Notes under the pieces: generated by a model
What the model saw: the letters and a program-made list of their open reading frames with translations, nothing else
Database searches by the model: none
Told to the model about the DNA's origin: nothing
In this document: positions 57,177 to 64,000 of the stretch, piece after piece
Numbering within the stretch: the first letter of the stretch is position 1
Layout: each line of letters starts with the position of its first letter
From: Fibrobacter sp. UWP2
Lineage (GTDB): Bacteria > Fibrobacterota > Fibrobacteria > Fibrobacterales > Fibrobacteraceae
Direction of reading: 5' to 3'
Assembly: GCF_900141705.1 (NCBI RefSeq)
Contig: NZ_FQYM01000004.1
Coordinates: 62,001-126,000 of the forward strand
DNA: 64,000 nt
Position numbers and translations under genes: made by a program

Positions 57177-57671
57177 TTAAGTCTTATCCTCACCGCGGAG
57201 CATGATGACCTTGCCCGTGCGGATATACTCGACGATTTCGAACTTCTGCAAGAGGCTCTTGAGCGTGTCGACCTTCTGGCTGTTGCCCGTAATCTGGATG
57301 ATCATCGAGGTGGCAGTCATGTCCACGGTATTCGCGTGGAAGTGGTCGCACAGCTGCAGGATTTCCGTACGCTGGTCGGGAGTGCAACGCACCTTGATGA
57401 GCGCGAGTTCCTTCTCGACGGCGTCCGTGCCGGTATGGTCCTTCGCCTGTACCACGTCCACGAGTTTCTCGAGCTGCTTGATGATCTGCATCAAGATTTC
57501 GGGATTGCCATGGGCGATGATGTTCATGCGGCTGAAGTTCGGGTCGAGCGTGGGGGAGACAACGAGGGAGTCGATGTTGTAGCCACGGCGGGAGAACACG
57601 AGGGCGATACGCACGAGTACGCCCGGGCGGTTCGCAACCAACAAACTAATAGAATGTGCAATGTCTTTCAT
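57177..57671 (-). CDS. ilvH: acetolactate synthase small (regulatory) subunit
   Basis: 164 residues. N-terminal ACT domain ISLLVANRPGVLVRIALVFSR, then GYNIDSLVVSPT and FSRMNIIAHG; C-terminal ALS_ss domain with the late EYIRTGKVIMLRGE. It activates IlvB and confers valine feedback. AGGAGG lies 7 nt before the ATG. It follows ilvB after 15 nt on the same strand. Confidence 0.97.
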   Translation of the reverse strand: MKDIAHSISLLVANRPGVLVRIALVFSRRGYNIDSLVVSPTLDPNFSRMNIIAHGNPEILMQIIKQLEKLVDVVQAKDHTGTDAVEKELALIKVRCTPDQRTEILQLCDHFHANTVDMTATSMIIQITGNSQKVDTLKSLLQKFEIVEYIRTGKVIMLRGEDKT

Positions 57672-57686
57672 TTTTAAAACCTCCTG

Positions 57687-59405
57687 TTACGTCGATCCCG
57701 TGGGCTTTTCGAGTTTTGCCTTGGGTGCTTCCGTAAGCATGGCGGTAAGCGGTGCGCCTGCCGGAATCATCGGGAACACGTTGTCTTCCTTTTCGCATTC
57801 GCAGTGGATGAGAATCGGGCCGTCGTTGTAGCTGAGCGCCTTCTGGATAACGCGTTCGGCATCGGCGGGGCGCTTGATGCGGAGCCCAGGAATGCCGTAG
57901 GCTTCGGCGAGCTTCACGAAGTCGGGGTTGCCCTGCATGTCCACGCTGGAGTAGCGGTGGTCATAGAAGAGTTCCTGCCACTGGCGCACCATGCCCAGGT
58001 ACTTGTTGTCCATCACGAAGATCTTGATGGGGAGCTTGTGGATGGCGGCGGTCGCGAGTTCCGCTTCCGTCATCTGGAAACCGCCGTCACCGCTGAAGCT
58101 GAGCACCGGCCAGCCGGTCTCGTTGCCGAATGCGGCACCGATAGCGGCGGGGAAGCCGAAGCCCATCGTGCCTGCGCCACCGCTGGAGTGCAACTGGCGC
58201 GGATAGTTTATATGGAAGAACTGTGCAACCCACATCTGGTGCTGGCCCACGTCGGTCGTGACGATGGCCTTGCCGCCGGTGAGTTCGCTGGCAGTCGCAA
58301 TCACGTGCTGCATGCGGAGGCCGCCCTGCTTCGCGTAGGTGAGCGGGAAGCGCTTCTTCCAGGTCTGGCAGGTCTTGATCCATTCGGCAGTATCGAGCTT
58401 GTTCACCATCGGGAGCAACTGCTCGAGCACGAGCTTCGCGTCGCCGCACATGAACACGTCGGGCTGCAGAACCTTGCCTTCTTCGGCAGGGTCGATATCG
58501 ATATGCATTTTCACCGCGTTCTTGCAGAATTCATCGAGCTTGCCGGTAATGCGGTCATCCCAGCGGCTACCGATGGAGAGGATCAGGTCGCAGTCGAGCA
58601 CGGCCTTGTTCGCGTACACGGTGCCGTGCATGCCGAGCATGCCGAGCGAAAGCTCGTGATCAACGGGGAAGGCGCCGAGGCCGAGCATGGTGCAGCACAC
58701 CGGAGCGCCAATCTTTTCGGCGAGTTCGCGCACCTGGCGGCTGGCCCCGCTGATCATGGCACCGTGGCCCACGAGAAGCAACGGCTTCTTGGACTTGCGG
58801 AGGAATTCCGCCGCCTTCTCGACGCTTTCTGCGGAGGCGTAGGTCGGAATCTTGTAACCCGGAAGGTCCATCTGGTCGGTGAACGGGGCGGTGCAGGGGC
58901 CTGCGGTCACGTCCTTCGGGAGGTCGATGAGCACCGGGCCCGGACGGCCGCTGCGTGCGATGTGGAAAGCTTCCTTCATCACGCGCGGGAGGTCGTTGGA
59001 ATTCTTCACCAGGTAGGAGTGCTTCACTGCCGCGAACGTCATGCCGCTCGTGTCGCATTCCTGGAAGGCGTCCTTGCCGAGGTTCGGGGTAGTGGTCTGT
59101 GCGGCGAGCACCACGATGGGGCTCGAATCCATGAGTGCCGTGTAGATGCCGGTGAACGTGTTTGTTGCACCCGGACCGCTTGTGACGAGGGCGACGCCGA
59201 CCTTGCCGGTCTGGCGTGCATAGCCGTCGGCCATGTGGGTCGCGCCCTGCTCGTGGCGGGAAAGCACTACTTTAATATTGGAATCAAGGATCGCGTCGAA
59301 CATCGGGATGGCGGATCCACCGGGGTAGCCGAAAATCGTGTCGATGCCTTCGCGTTTGAGGCATTCGATGATCACTTCGGCGCCGCTTAATGTTTTATTT
59401 GCCAT
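57687..59405 (-). CDS. ilvB: acetolactate synthase large (catalytic) subunit
   Basis: 572 residues. ThDP enzyme: FGYPGGSAIPMFDAI, the catalytic Glu in LSRHEQGATHMADGYAR, a central FAD/Rossmann-like domain, and the ThDP-Mg site GDGGFQMTEAELATA...DNKYLGMVRQWQ. It makes acetolactate (valine/leucine) or acetohydroxybutyrate (isoleucine). With cimA in the window, the isoleucine route runs from pyruvate via citramalate. AAGGAAA precedes the ATG. No leader peptide or T-box is visible in the 322-bp upstream space. Confidence 0.97.
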   Translation of the reverse strand: MANKTLSGAEVIIECLKREGIDTIFGYPGGSAIPMFDAILDSNIKVVLSRHEQGATHMADGYARQTGKVGVALVTSGPGATNTFTGIYTALMDSSPIVVLAAQTTTPNLGKDAFQECDTSGMTFAAVKHSYLVKNSNDLPRVMKEAFHIARSGRPGPVLIDLPKDVTAGPCTAPFTDQMDLPGYKIPTYASAESVEKAAEFLRKSKKPLLLVGHGAMISGASRQVRELAEKIGAPVCCTMLGLGAFPVDHELSLGMLGMHGTVYANKAVLDCDLILSIGSRWDDRITGKLDEFCKNAVKMHIDIDPAEEGKVLQPDVFMCGDAKLVLEQLLPMVNKLDTAEWIKTCQTWKKRFPLTYAKQGGLRMQHVIATASELTGGKAIVTTDVGQHQMWVAQFFHINYPRQLHSSGGAGTMGFGFPAAIGAAFGNETGWPVLSFSGDGGFQMTEAELATAAIHKLPIKIFVMDNKYLGMVRQWQELFYDHRYSSVDMQGNPDFVKLAEAYGIPGLRIKRPADAERVIQKALSYNDGPILIHCECEKEDNVFPMIPAGAPLTAMLTEAPKAKLEKPTGST

Positions 59406-59727
59406 AATTTTCCTTTTTTAAGGATGGATTGATTGAATCTTTTTGCAAAAAATAGTCTTTTTTTACAGAAATGGGAAGATGTTCTTTCGATTTTTCTTTA
59501 AAAAATTGCGATTTTTATTTGAAGTTTTCCTTTGAATGACTTCTTTCGGCTTGAAAATTACCTGTTTTTATGATAAGTCTGGTTTGTTGAGAGATTTGTT
59601 TGTTGCAAGTTTTCTGTTTCGGAGGGAGGTTTTTGAAAGAACCCTATGAAAAAAAAACTAAAAAAGGAACAAATCGGGCAAAAAATCCGTTTATAGGTTA
59701 GAAACTCACCCTTTTTTAGGAAAACCT
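59406..59727. other. AT-rich divergent promoter region between ilvB and radC, no gene seen
   Basis: 322 bp, very T-rich on the plus strand with many TTTT runs. TTTATAGGTTAG near 59691 may be the radC -10. A GGAGGGAGG purine run lies at 59622. No open frame with a ribosome binding site and no clear hairpin terminator. Confidence 0.5.
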
Positions 59728-60408
59728 ATGGAAAATACAGAAAAACTGCTCCCGCGCGAAAAACTCCTGCGCCTTGGCGTGCACTCCCTGGACAATGTGG
59801 AGCTGCTCGCCCTCATATTGGGTTCCGGGACCAAGGGCAAGAGCGTGTTCGAAGTCTCTAGGGAGATTGTCGCCCAGCTCTCGCACAAAGGCAGCCTCCC
59901 CACGCTGAAGGAACTCTTGAGGATCGGCGGGCTGGGGAAGGTGAAGGCGATGCAGGTCCTGGCCTGCCTGGAGCTCTCGTCCCGCTACATGCTGGGCGAT
60001 GAGTCCGTTACGGTGAACGACCCGAGGTCGCTCGTGGCGCGCCTATCGTTCCTCAAGTTCGCGATGCAGGAGTATTTTGTGCTGGTTTCGCTGGATTCGG
60101 CAAACGCCATCATCAACGTCCACGAGATAACGGTGGGGCTGGTGAACCAGACGCCCGTCCACCCCCGCGAGGCGTTCGCTCCCGCCATCGCCGACCATGC
60201 CGTTGCGGCTATTTTTGTCCACAACCATCCGTCGGGTTGCTGCGAGCCCAGCCCGGAGGACTATGCCATTACCCGTGTGCTGTGCGCCGTGGGGAAGGTG
60301 GTGCAGATTCCCGTGTTGGACCACATCATTGTTGGTAAAAGGGGGTATTTCAGCATTTGCCGCGCCCATCCGGAAGTGTTCGAGTCGAATTTACCTCAAA
60401 CGGTGTAA
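59728..60408 (+). CDS. radC: RadC/YicR family JAMM-domain protein
   Basis: 226 residues. N-terminal UPF0758 helix-hairpin-helix (LLPREKLLRLGVHSLDNVEL, LLRIGGLGKVKAMQVLACLE), C-terminal MPN/JAMM domain with HEITVGLVNQTPVHPREAF, the metal motif FVHNHPSG and PSPEDYAIT, and LDHIIVG. The family was once named for DNA repair, but its biochemical role is unsettled. AGGAAAA precedes the ATG. Stands alone, divergent from ilvB. Confidence 0.93.
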   Translation: MENTEKLLPREKLLRLGVHSLDNVELLALILGSGTKGKSVFEVSREIVAQLSHKGSLPTLKELLRIGGLGKVKAMQVLACLELSSRYMLGDESVTVNDPRSLVARLSFLKFAMQEYFVLVSLDSANAIINVHEITVGLVNQTPVHPREAFAPAIADHAVAAIFVHNHPSGCCEPSPEDYAITRVLCAVGKVVQIPVLDHIIVGKRGYFSICRAHPEVFESNLPQTV

Positions 60409-60540
60409 AAAAGTCCACAAACCGCCTTGAAAGTCCCCAAACGATGTAAAAAATTGTACACAAACGCGTTTTGAAGCCGCAAAAGTGTGTTCTACATCTC
60501 ATTTTGGCTTTTTTTTGCCAAAAAAGAAGAATGGAAAAAC

Positions 60541-60579
60541 TATATTTATGCCGTAAGGTTTTAGGGAAAACCCTATAAT
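60541..60579 (+). promoter_or_regulatory. promoter and leader hairpin of the OmpA-family gene
   Basis: -10 TATATT at 60541-60546 (CTATATTT form), then a 5' leader hairpin GGTTTT-AGGG-AAAACC (60557-60572) and a second possible -10, TATAAT (60574-60579). AAGGAG lies 6 nt before the ATG at 60593. Confidence 0.5.
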
Positions 60580-60592
60580 TTAAGGAGACTCT

Positions 60593-63394
60593 ATGAAACG
60601 AGTAGTAACGGGGTTAGCATTGGCGCTTGCAGTAGGCGCGTTTGCTAGCCACCCACAGACCATTAACAAGTATGGTTTTGTCGGTGTCAACAAGACACAG
60701 TCCGCCCAGTCCCTGGGACATTCCAAATTGGTGTTTGTTTTGCTTGGCGATGCCACATTCGGCAACGACATGTTCCCGCAGTATCCGGGCTTGTTCGGTG
60801 AGAATAATGAGGTCCTCGCCCCTGGCGGATATTCGTTGAGGGACAACTCGCATAGAGCGACCGTCAACGACTATACCGGTGCCAGCGCCTATACGGGTTT
60901 TGCCATCGGCATTTTCAACTACTTTGATATTGGCGCCACGCTCCCGATTTACTACGACCAGTTCACCGGTGAAACGGCGTGTTCTGCGGAAGAAGTGCAG
61001 GCCGGTCAGTGTGACCCCTCGGCGTTGCCTTCGACCAAGGTTGGCTACATAGGCAACCTCCGCGGCGACATCAAGATTCGTTTCCCGCTCCCTGAAGACC
61101 AGCCCATGGATGTGGCTGTGTTCGGCCAGGTGGCTGCCGGTACGGCGAATGCCGAAAAGCAGGGTATTTGGATTCGTGAGCCGGAATACATCAACAAGGT
61201 CAATCGAATCGCCCGTCCGTTCGGTACCAAGAACACGACCATCACTGGCGGTTTGGCTGTGACGGCGGACTTCGACAAGATTGACGCCATCCCGCTCCTC
61301 ATCCACTTGAACGGCGGCTACCGCTACACCACGAACGGCGACTACCTTTCGCTCCCGTTCATGAGCGCCGCTGCCGACATTTACTTTACCGACTTCCTCT
61401 CCTTGTTCGTGGAATACTACTGGGACATCGAGTTGGATGACTTTAGCATGTGCACCGGCTACGATGCGGCTGGCAACTGCAACCAGACTTATGACGAGAG
61501 CCTCGACATGAAACAGCTCACCGGTGCGCTGGTGTTCCACCTGCCCATTGGTCTCGACATCCATGTTGGTGCTTCTTACTACTTGGGCAAGGACAACTTC
61601 ATTACGGGTACTAGTGTGCTCGAGAATTCCGAACGTCCTGCTGGCGTGGCTGTTTACCAGACCCGCGTGAACCCGGAATACGCCGTGTACGGCGGTCTTA
61701 CCTGGAGTGGCTTCCTGCTTCCGCAGGACCGCGATGGCGACGGTGTTACGGATGACGAAGACGATTGCCCCGATGACGTTGGTCACCGCTTGAACAAGGG
61801 TTGCCCGCTTGGCAATCCTGATGCCGACGAAGACGGCGTTTGCGATGGCTGGGTTGCCGAGAAGGGCTTCGAGGATGAATTTGCTGACGTTTGCGAAGGC
61901 GTTGACGAATGCCCGAACGAATCTGGCGAAGGCGAAGACGGTTGCCCGCTCGACGAGCCGGATATGGACAAGGACGGCGTTTGCGATCCTTGGGTGAGCC
62001 AGAAGAAGATGACGAAGAAGTTCAAGGATATTTGTGAAGGCATCGACGAATGCCCGAGCCAGCCTGGTACCGTTGCGTTCGCCGGCTGCCCGACCAAGGC
62101 TCCGGACCCGGATAACGACGGCATGTGCTCTCCGTGGGTGACCGACGAAGGCGTGCTCGGTGACTTTGCCGACCAGTGCAAGGGCTACGACATGTGTCCG
62201 GGTGAATCCGGTCCTAAGGCAAACAAGGGTTGTCCGTGGGATGACCCGGATGCCGACGGTGACGGACTCTGCGACGCCTGGGTGACCGAGAAGAAGATGG
62301 GTTACTACTTTGAGAAGGCCGCCGAAGACGACAAGATCAAGAACGAATGGTTCATTGAAAAGACCTGTAAGGGTATCGACAAGTGCCCGTCTGAATTCGG
62401 TCCTGCCAGCAACGAAGGCTGCCCGCTCGGCAACCCGGATACTGACGAAGACGGAATCTGCGATGCTTGGGTGACCGAGAAGGGCTTGCTCGACCAGTAC
62501 GACGGAATTTGCTCCGGCATCGACAAGTGCCCGACCGAAAAGGGTGAAGCGTTTGCCCAGGGTTGCCCGATGGACAATCCGGATGCCGACGGCGACAGCC
62601 TCTGCGCTTCTTGGGTCTCCGAGAAGGGCATGACGAAGGACTTCAAGGATATGTGCCACGGCGTCGACAAGTGCCCCGCCGAAGCCGGTCCTGAATGGAA
62701 CAAGGGTTGCCCGGCCGAGAATCCGGACCCGGATGGCGACTCCCTCTGCTCTCCGTGGGTGACCAAGCAGAAGATGCTTGACCAGTTCAAGGATATTTGT
62801 ACCGGTTACGACCGTTGCGAAGACGAAGCCGGTCCGTCTTGGAACAAGGGTTGCCCGATGGAAGACGACCCGGATGCCGATAAGGATGGCGTCTGCTCTG
62901 AATGGGTCTCTAACAAGAAGCTCCAGAAGGAATTCGAAGGCACCTGCACCGGCATTGACCGCTGCCCGGATGTCCCGGGTGACGATGGCCACGGCTGCCC
63001 GAAGAAGGCTGTCGAAAAGCTTGACGGTGTGACCTTCAAGAGCGGCAAGGCCACTCTCGAATCCAACGCTAAGATGATCTTGAAGAACGTTGCCAAGAAG
63101 CTCAATACCGACGAGTATAAGGACCTGAACATCGTGATCCAGGGCCATACCGACAACGTTGGTAAGGAAAAGACCAACGAGAAGCTCTCGAAGCAGCGCG
63201 CTGAATCCGTGATGAAGGAACTTGCCAAGGCCGGCGTGAACAAGAAGCGCATCAAGGCCATTGGCCTCGGTTCCAGCTGCCCGGTGGACGACAACAGCAC
63301 CGCCGACGGCCGCGAGATGAACCGCCGTATCGAAATGCACTTCGTAACGCCGGATAACGACGGTACCAAGTGCGAAAGCAACTATGTTCCGTAG
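60593..63394 (+). CDS. OmpA-family protein with eight extended TSP3-like calcium repeats
   Basis: 933 residues. Signal peptide to ~18 (LALALAVGAFA). Residues ~20-375 look like an outer-membrane beta barrel. One classical TSP3 unit (DRDGDGVTDDEDDCP) is followed by eight ~46-residue units of the form DxDxDGxC-WV-EK--C-G-DKCP-E-GP--NKGCP, each with four Cys and an Asp-rich calcium loop. The C-terminal OmpA domain (~810-930: VTFKSGKATLESNAK, VIQGHTDNVGKEKTNEKLSKQ, EMNRRIEMHF) should bind peptidoglycan. It probably links outer membrane and cell wall with a rigid calcium-stabilised stalk. Strong ribosome binding site and terminator; likely highly expressed. Confidence 0.93.
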   Translation: MKRVVTGLALALAVGAFASHPQTINKYGFVGVNKTQSAQSLGHSKLVFVLLGDATFGNDMFPQYPGLFGENNEVLAPGGYSLRDNSHRATVNDYTGASAYTGFAIGIFNYFDIGATLPIYYDQFTGETACSAEEVQAGQCDPSALPSTKVGYIGNLRGDIKIRFPLPEDQPMDVAVFGQVAAGTANAEKQGIWIREPEYINKVNRIARPFGTKNTTITGGLAVTADFDKIDAIPLLIHLNGGYRYTTNGDYLSLPFMSAAADIYFTDFLSLFVEYYWDIELDDFSMCTGYDAAGNCNQTYDESLDMKQLTGALVFHLPIGLDIHVGASYYLGKDNFITGTSVLENSERPAGVAVYQTRVNPEYAVYGGLTWSGFLLPQDRDGDGVTDDEDDCPDDVGHRLNKGCPLGNPDADEDGVCDGWVAEKGFEDEFADVCEGVDECPNESGEGEDGCPLDEPDMDKDGVCDPWVSQKKMTKKFKDICEGIDECPSQPGTVAFAGCPTKAPDPDNDGMCSPWVTDEGVLGDFADQCKGYDMCPGESGPKANKGCPWDDPDADGDGLCDAWVTEKKMGYYFEKAAEDDKIKNEWFIEKTCKGIDKCPSEFGPASNEGCPLGNPDTDEDGICDAWVTEKGLLDQYDGICSGIDKCPTEKGEAFAQGCPMDNPDADGDSLCASWVSEKGMTKDFKDMCHGVDKCPAEAGPEWNKGCPAENPDPDGDSLCSPWVTKQKMLDQFKDICTGYDRCEDEAGPSWNKGCPMEDDPDADKDGVCSEWVSNKKLQKEFEGTCTGIDRCPDVPGDDGHGCPKKAVEKLDGVTFKSGKATLESNAKMILKNVAKKLNTDEYKDLNIVIQGHTDNVGKEKTNEKLSKQRAESVMKELAKAGVNKKRIKAIGLGSSCPVDDNSTADGREMNRRIEMHFVTPDNDGTKCESNYVP

Positions 63395-63421
63395 TCGCTT
63401 TTGATCGGTAAATTTTAAAAG

Positions 63422-63449
63422 TCCCGGGTTAACCCCCGGGATTTTTTTT
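63422..63449 (+). terminator. terminator of the OmpA-family gene
   Basis: TCCCGGG-TTAACC-CCCGGGA followed by eight T, 27 nt after the stop. Confidence 0.92.
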
Positions 63450-63462
63450 ACACCATAAATTC

Positions 63463-63468
63463 TACATT
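63463..63468 (+). promoter_or_regulatory. -10 element of a leaderless promoter
   Basis: TACATT in AATTCTACATTTGC, 6 nt before the ATG at 63475. No ribosome binding site. Confidence 0.5.
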
Positions 63469-63474
63469 TGCAGC

Positions 63475-63732
63475 ATGACGAAACTCGATGAAATTTTGAC
63501 AGCGAACAACCTTGCGAACCACGCCCTGGTCGAGGTGCTGCCCGCCAATTTAAACCACAAGATGGTCCAGAAGGCGCGTTTGGGCAAAAAGCCCGTGCCC
63601 AAGCACACGCAGGACCTCATTACGCAGGCACTGAACATGGTGCTCCGTCAGGTGGCTGCAGACGGCGACGGCACCGCGAAGCAGTACAAGCGTGTGGAAC
63701 TTTTCGGGGAGAGCAGTTCGATTGATAATTGA
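63475..63732 (+). CDS. small basic protein of unknown function
   Basis: 85 residues (MTKLDEILTANNLANHALVE, KMVQKARLGKKPVPKHTQDL, then ITQALNMVLRQVAADG). Helical throughout with a basic middle; the layout is reminiscent of a helix-turn-helix but no family is recognised. Ends 37 nt before thyA and may be cotranscribed with it. A leaderless promoter precedes it. Confidence 0.65.
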   Translation: MTKLDEILTANNLANHALVEVLPANLNHKMVQKARLGKKPVPKHTQDLITQALNMVLRQVAADGDGTAKQYKRVELFGESSSIDN

Positions 63733-63769
63733 TGATTGATGATGGATGATTTTTTATTAAATTAAAACT

Positions 63770-64000
63770 ATGCAGCAATACCTAGACTTACTTCGTGACA
63801 TTCTTGAAAATGGCGTGGACCGTTCCGACCGCACCGGAACCGGCACCCGCAGCGTTTTTGGTCGCCAGGTGCGTTACGACCTCACCAAGGGCTTCCCGTG
63901 CCTCACCACCAAAAAGCTCCACTTGCGTTCCATCATTCACGAACTCTTGTGGTTCTTGAAGGGCGACACCAACATCAAGTATTTGCACGACAACAAGGTG
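63770..64000 (+). CDS. thyA: thymidylate synthase, 3'-truncated by the window edge
   Basis: 77 codons to the window end. [34 protein letters not shown] (folate/phosphate-binding arginine loop), [34 protein letters not shown]: unmistakable ThyA N-terminus. It methylates dUMP to dTMP using methylene-tetrahydrofolate; the catalytic Cys lies beyond the window. No classical ribosome binding site is visible before the ATG (TTAAATTAAAACTATG). Confidence 0.96.
   Translation, partial: MQQYLDLLRDILENGVDRSDRTGTGTRSVFGRQVRYDLTKGFPCLTTKKLHLRSIIHELLWFLKGDTNIKYLHDNKV

Noticed and set aside
60614-63340. 908-residue open frame antisense to the OmpA-family gene
   Set aside because: Same cause: strong codon bias and repeats of the sense gene. 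No family resemblance and no start signals.

Overview
The window comes from a Fibrobacter-type chromosome (Fibrobacterota, rumen/gut cellulose degrader). The evidence is a GH5 cellulase and a GH74 xyloglucanase, Ser-rich linkers in lipoproteins, two TIGR02145 (Fibrobacter major paralogous) domains, a TIGR02147-family protein, an OmpA protein with calcium-type repeats, and a tmRNA whose tag reads ADENYALAA. All assignments were read by eye from the sequence. No database search was run, so family names are recognition calls.

Layout. 1-14.6 kb is surface and polysaccharide biology: the 3' end of a GH5 gene, a small lipoprotein, a membrane-anchored M23 peptidase with a small partner, a 2442-residue secreted protein built of about 23 Ig/cadherin-like domains, and GH74. 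14.6-25.1 kb holds an ABC-F ATPase, a giant 2-hydroxyacyl-CoA dehydratase activase-like protein, RuvX/YqgF, an LplT-PlsC-Aas lipid recycling fusion and a small XRE regulator with two palindromes. 25.3-31.9 kb is a tight lysS-lolC-lolD-clpC operon followed by adenylate kinase.

32-36.4 kb is an accessory island. It has an ORF6N/PLD-like protein behind a leader terminator, then about 1 kb of noncoding DNA with a probable structured RNA, then an EcoRI-family adenine methyltransferase directly followed by a DUF262-HNH nuclease. The methylase/nuclease part is bounded by about 140-bp inverted repeats. I consider it and the lipoprotein operon described below the best candidates for an undescribed system.

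36.4-46.1 kb carries cimA-hisD, a TatD hydrolase, a small protein, four 94-bp tandem repeats at the 3' side of a porin-like gene, a secreted unknown protein, a PIN protein, gatB and a small membrane protein. 46.3-50.6 kb is an operon of a TIGR02147 protein plus three lipoproteins that share six copies of one four-cysteine domain. 50.6-55.5 kb has purO, a radical-SAM/DUF4130 DNA-metabolism pair with a possible SOS operator, and a TIGR02145 lipoprotein with a 42-bp minisatellite. 55.5-57.2 kb is ssrA with unusual repeats on both sides, then an acidic unknown protein. 57.2-64 kb has ilvBH, radC, an OmpA-family protein, a small protein and the start of thyA.

Two window-wide patterns stand out. 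Promoters share a -10 of the form CTATATTT (variants TATCTT, TACATT). In at least seven genes this -10 lies only 6-7 nt before the start codon with no Shine-Dalgarno sequence, implying leaderless mRNAs. Intergenic spaces also carry dispersed repeats of the GTCATCCTGAGC...GAAGGATC type.
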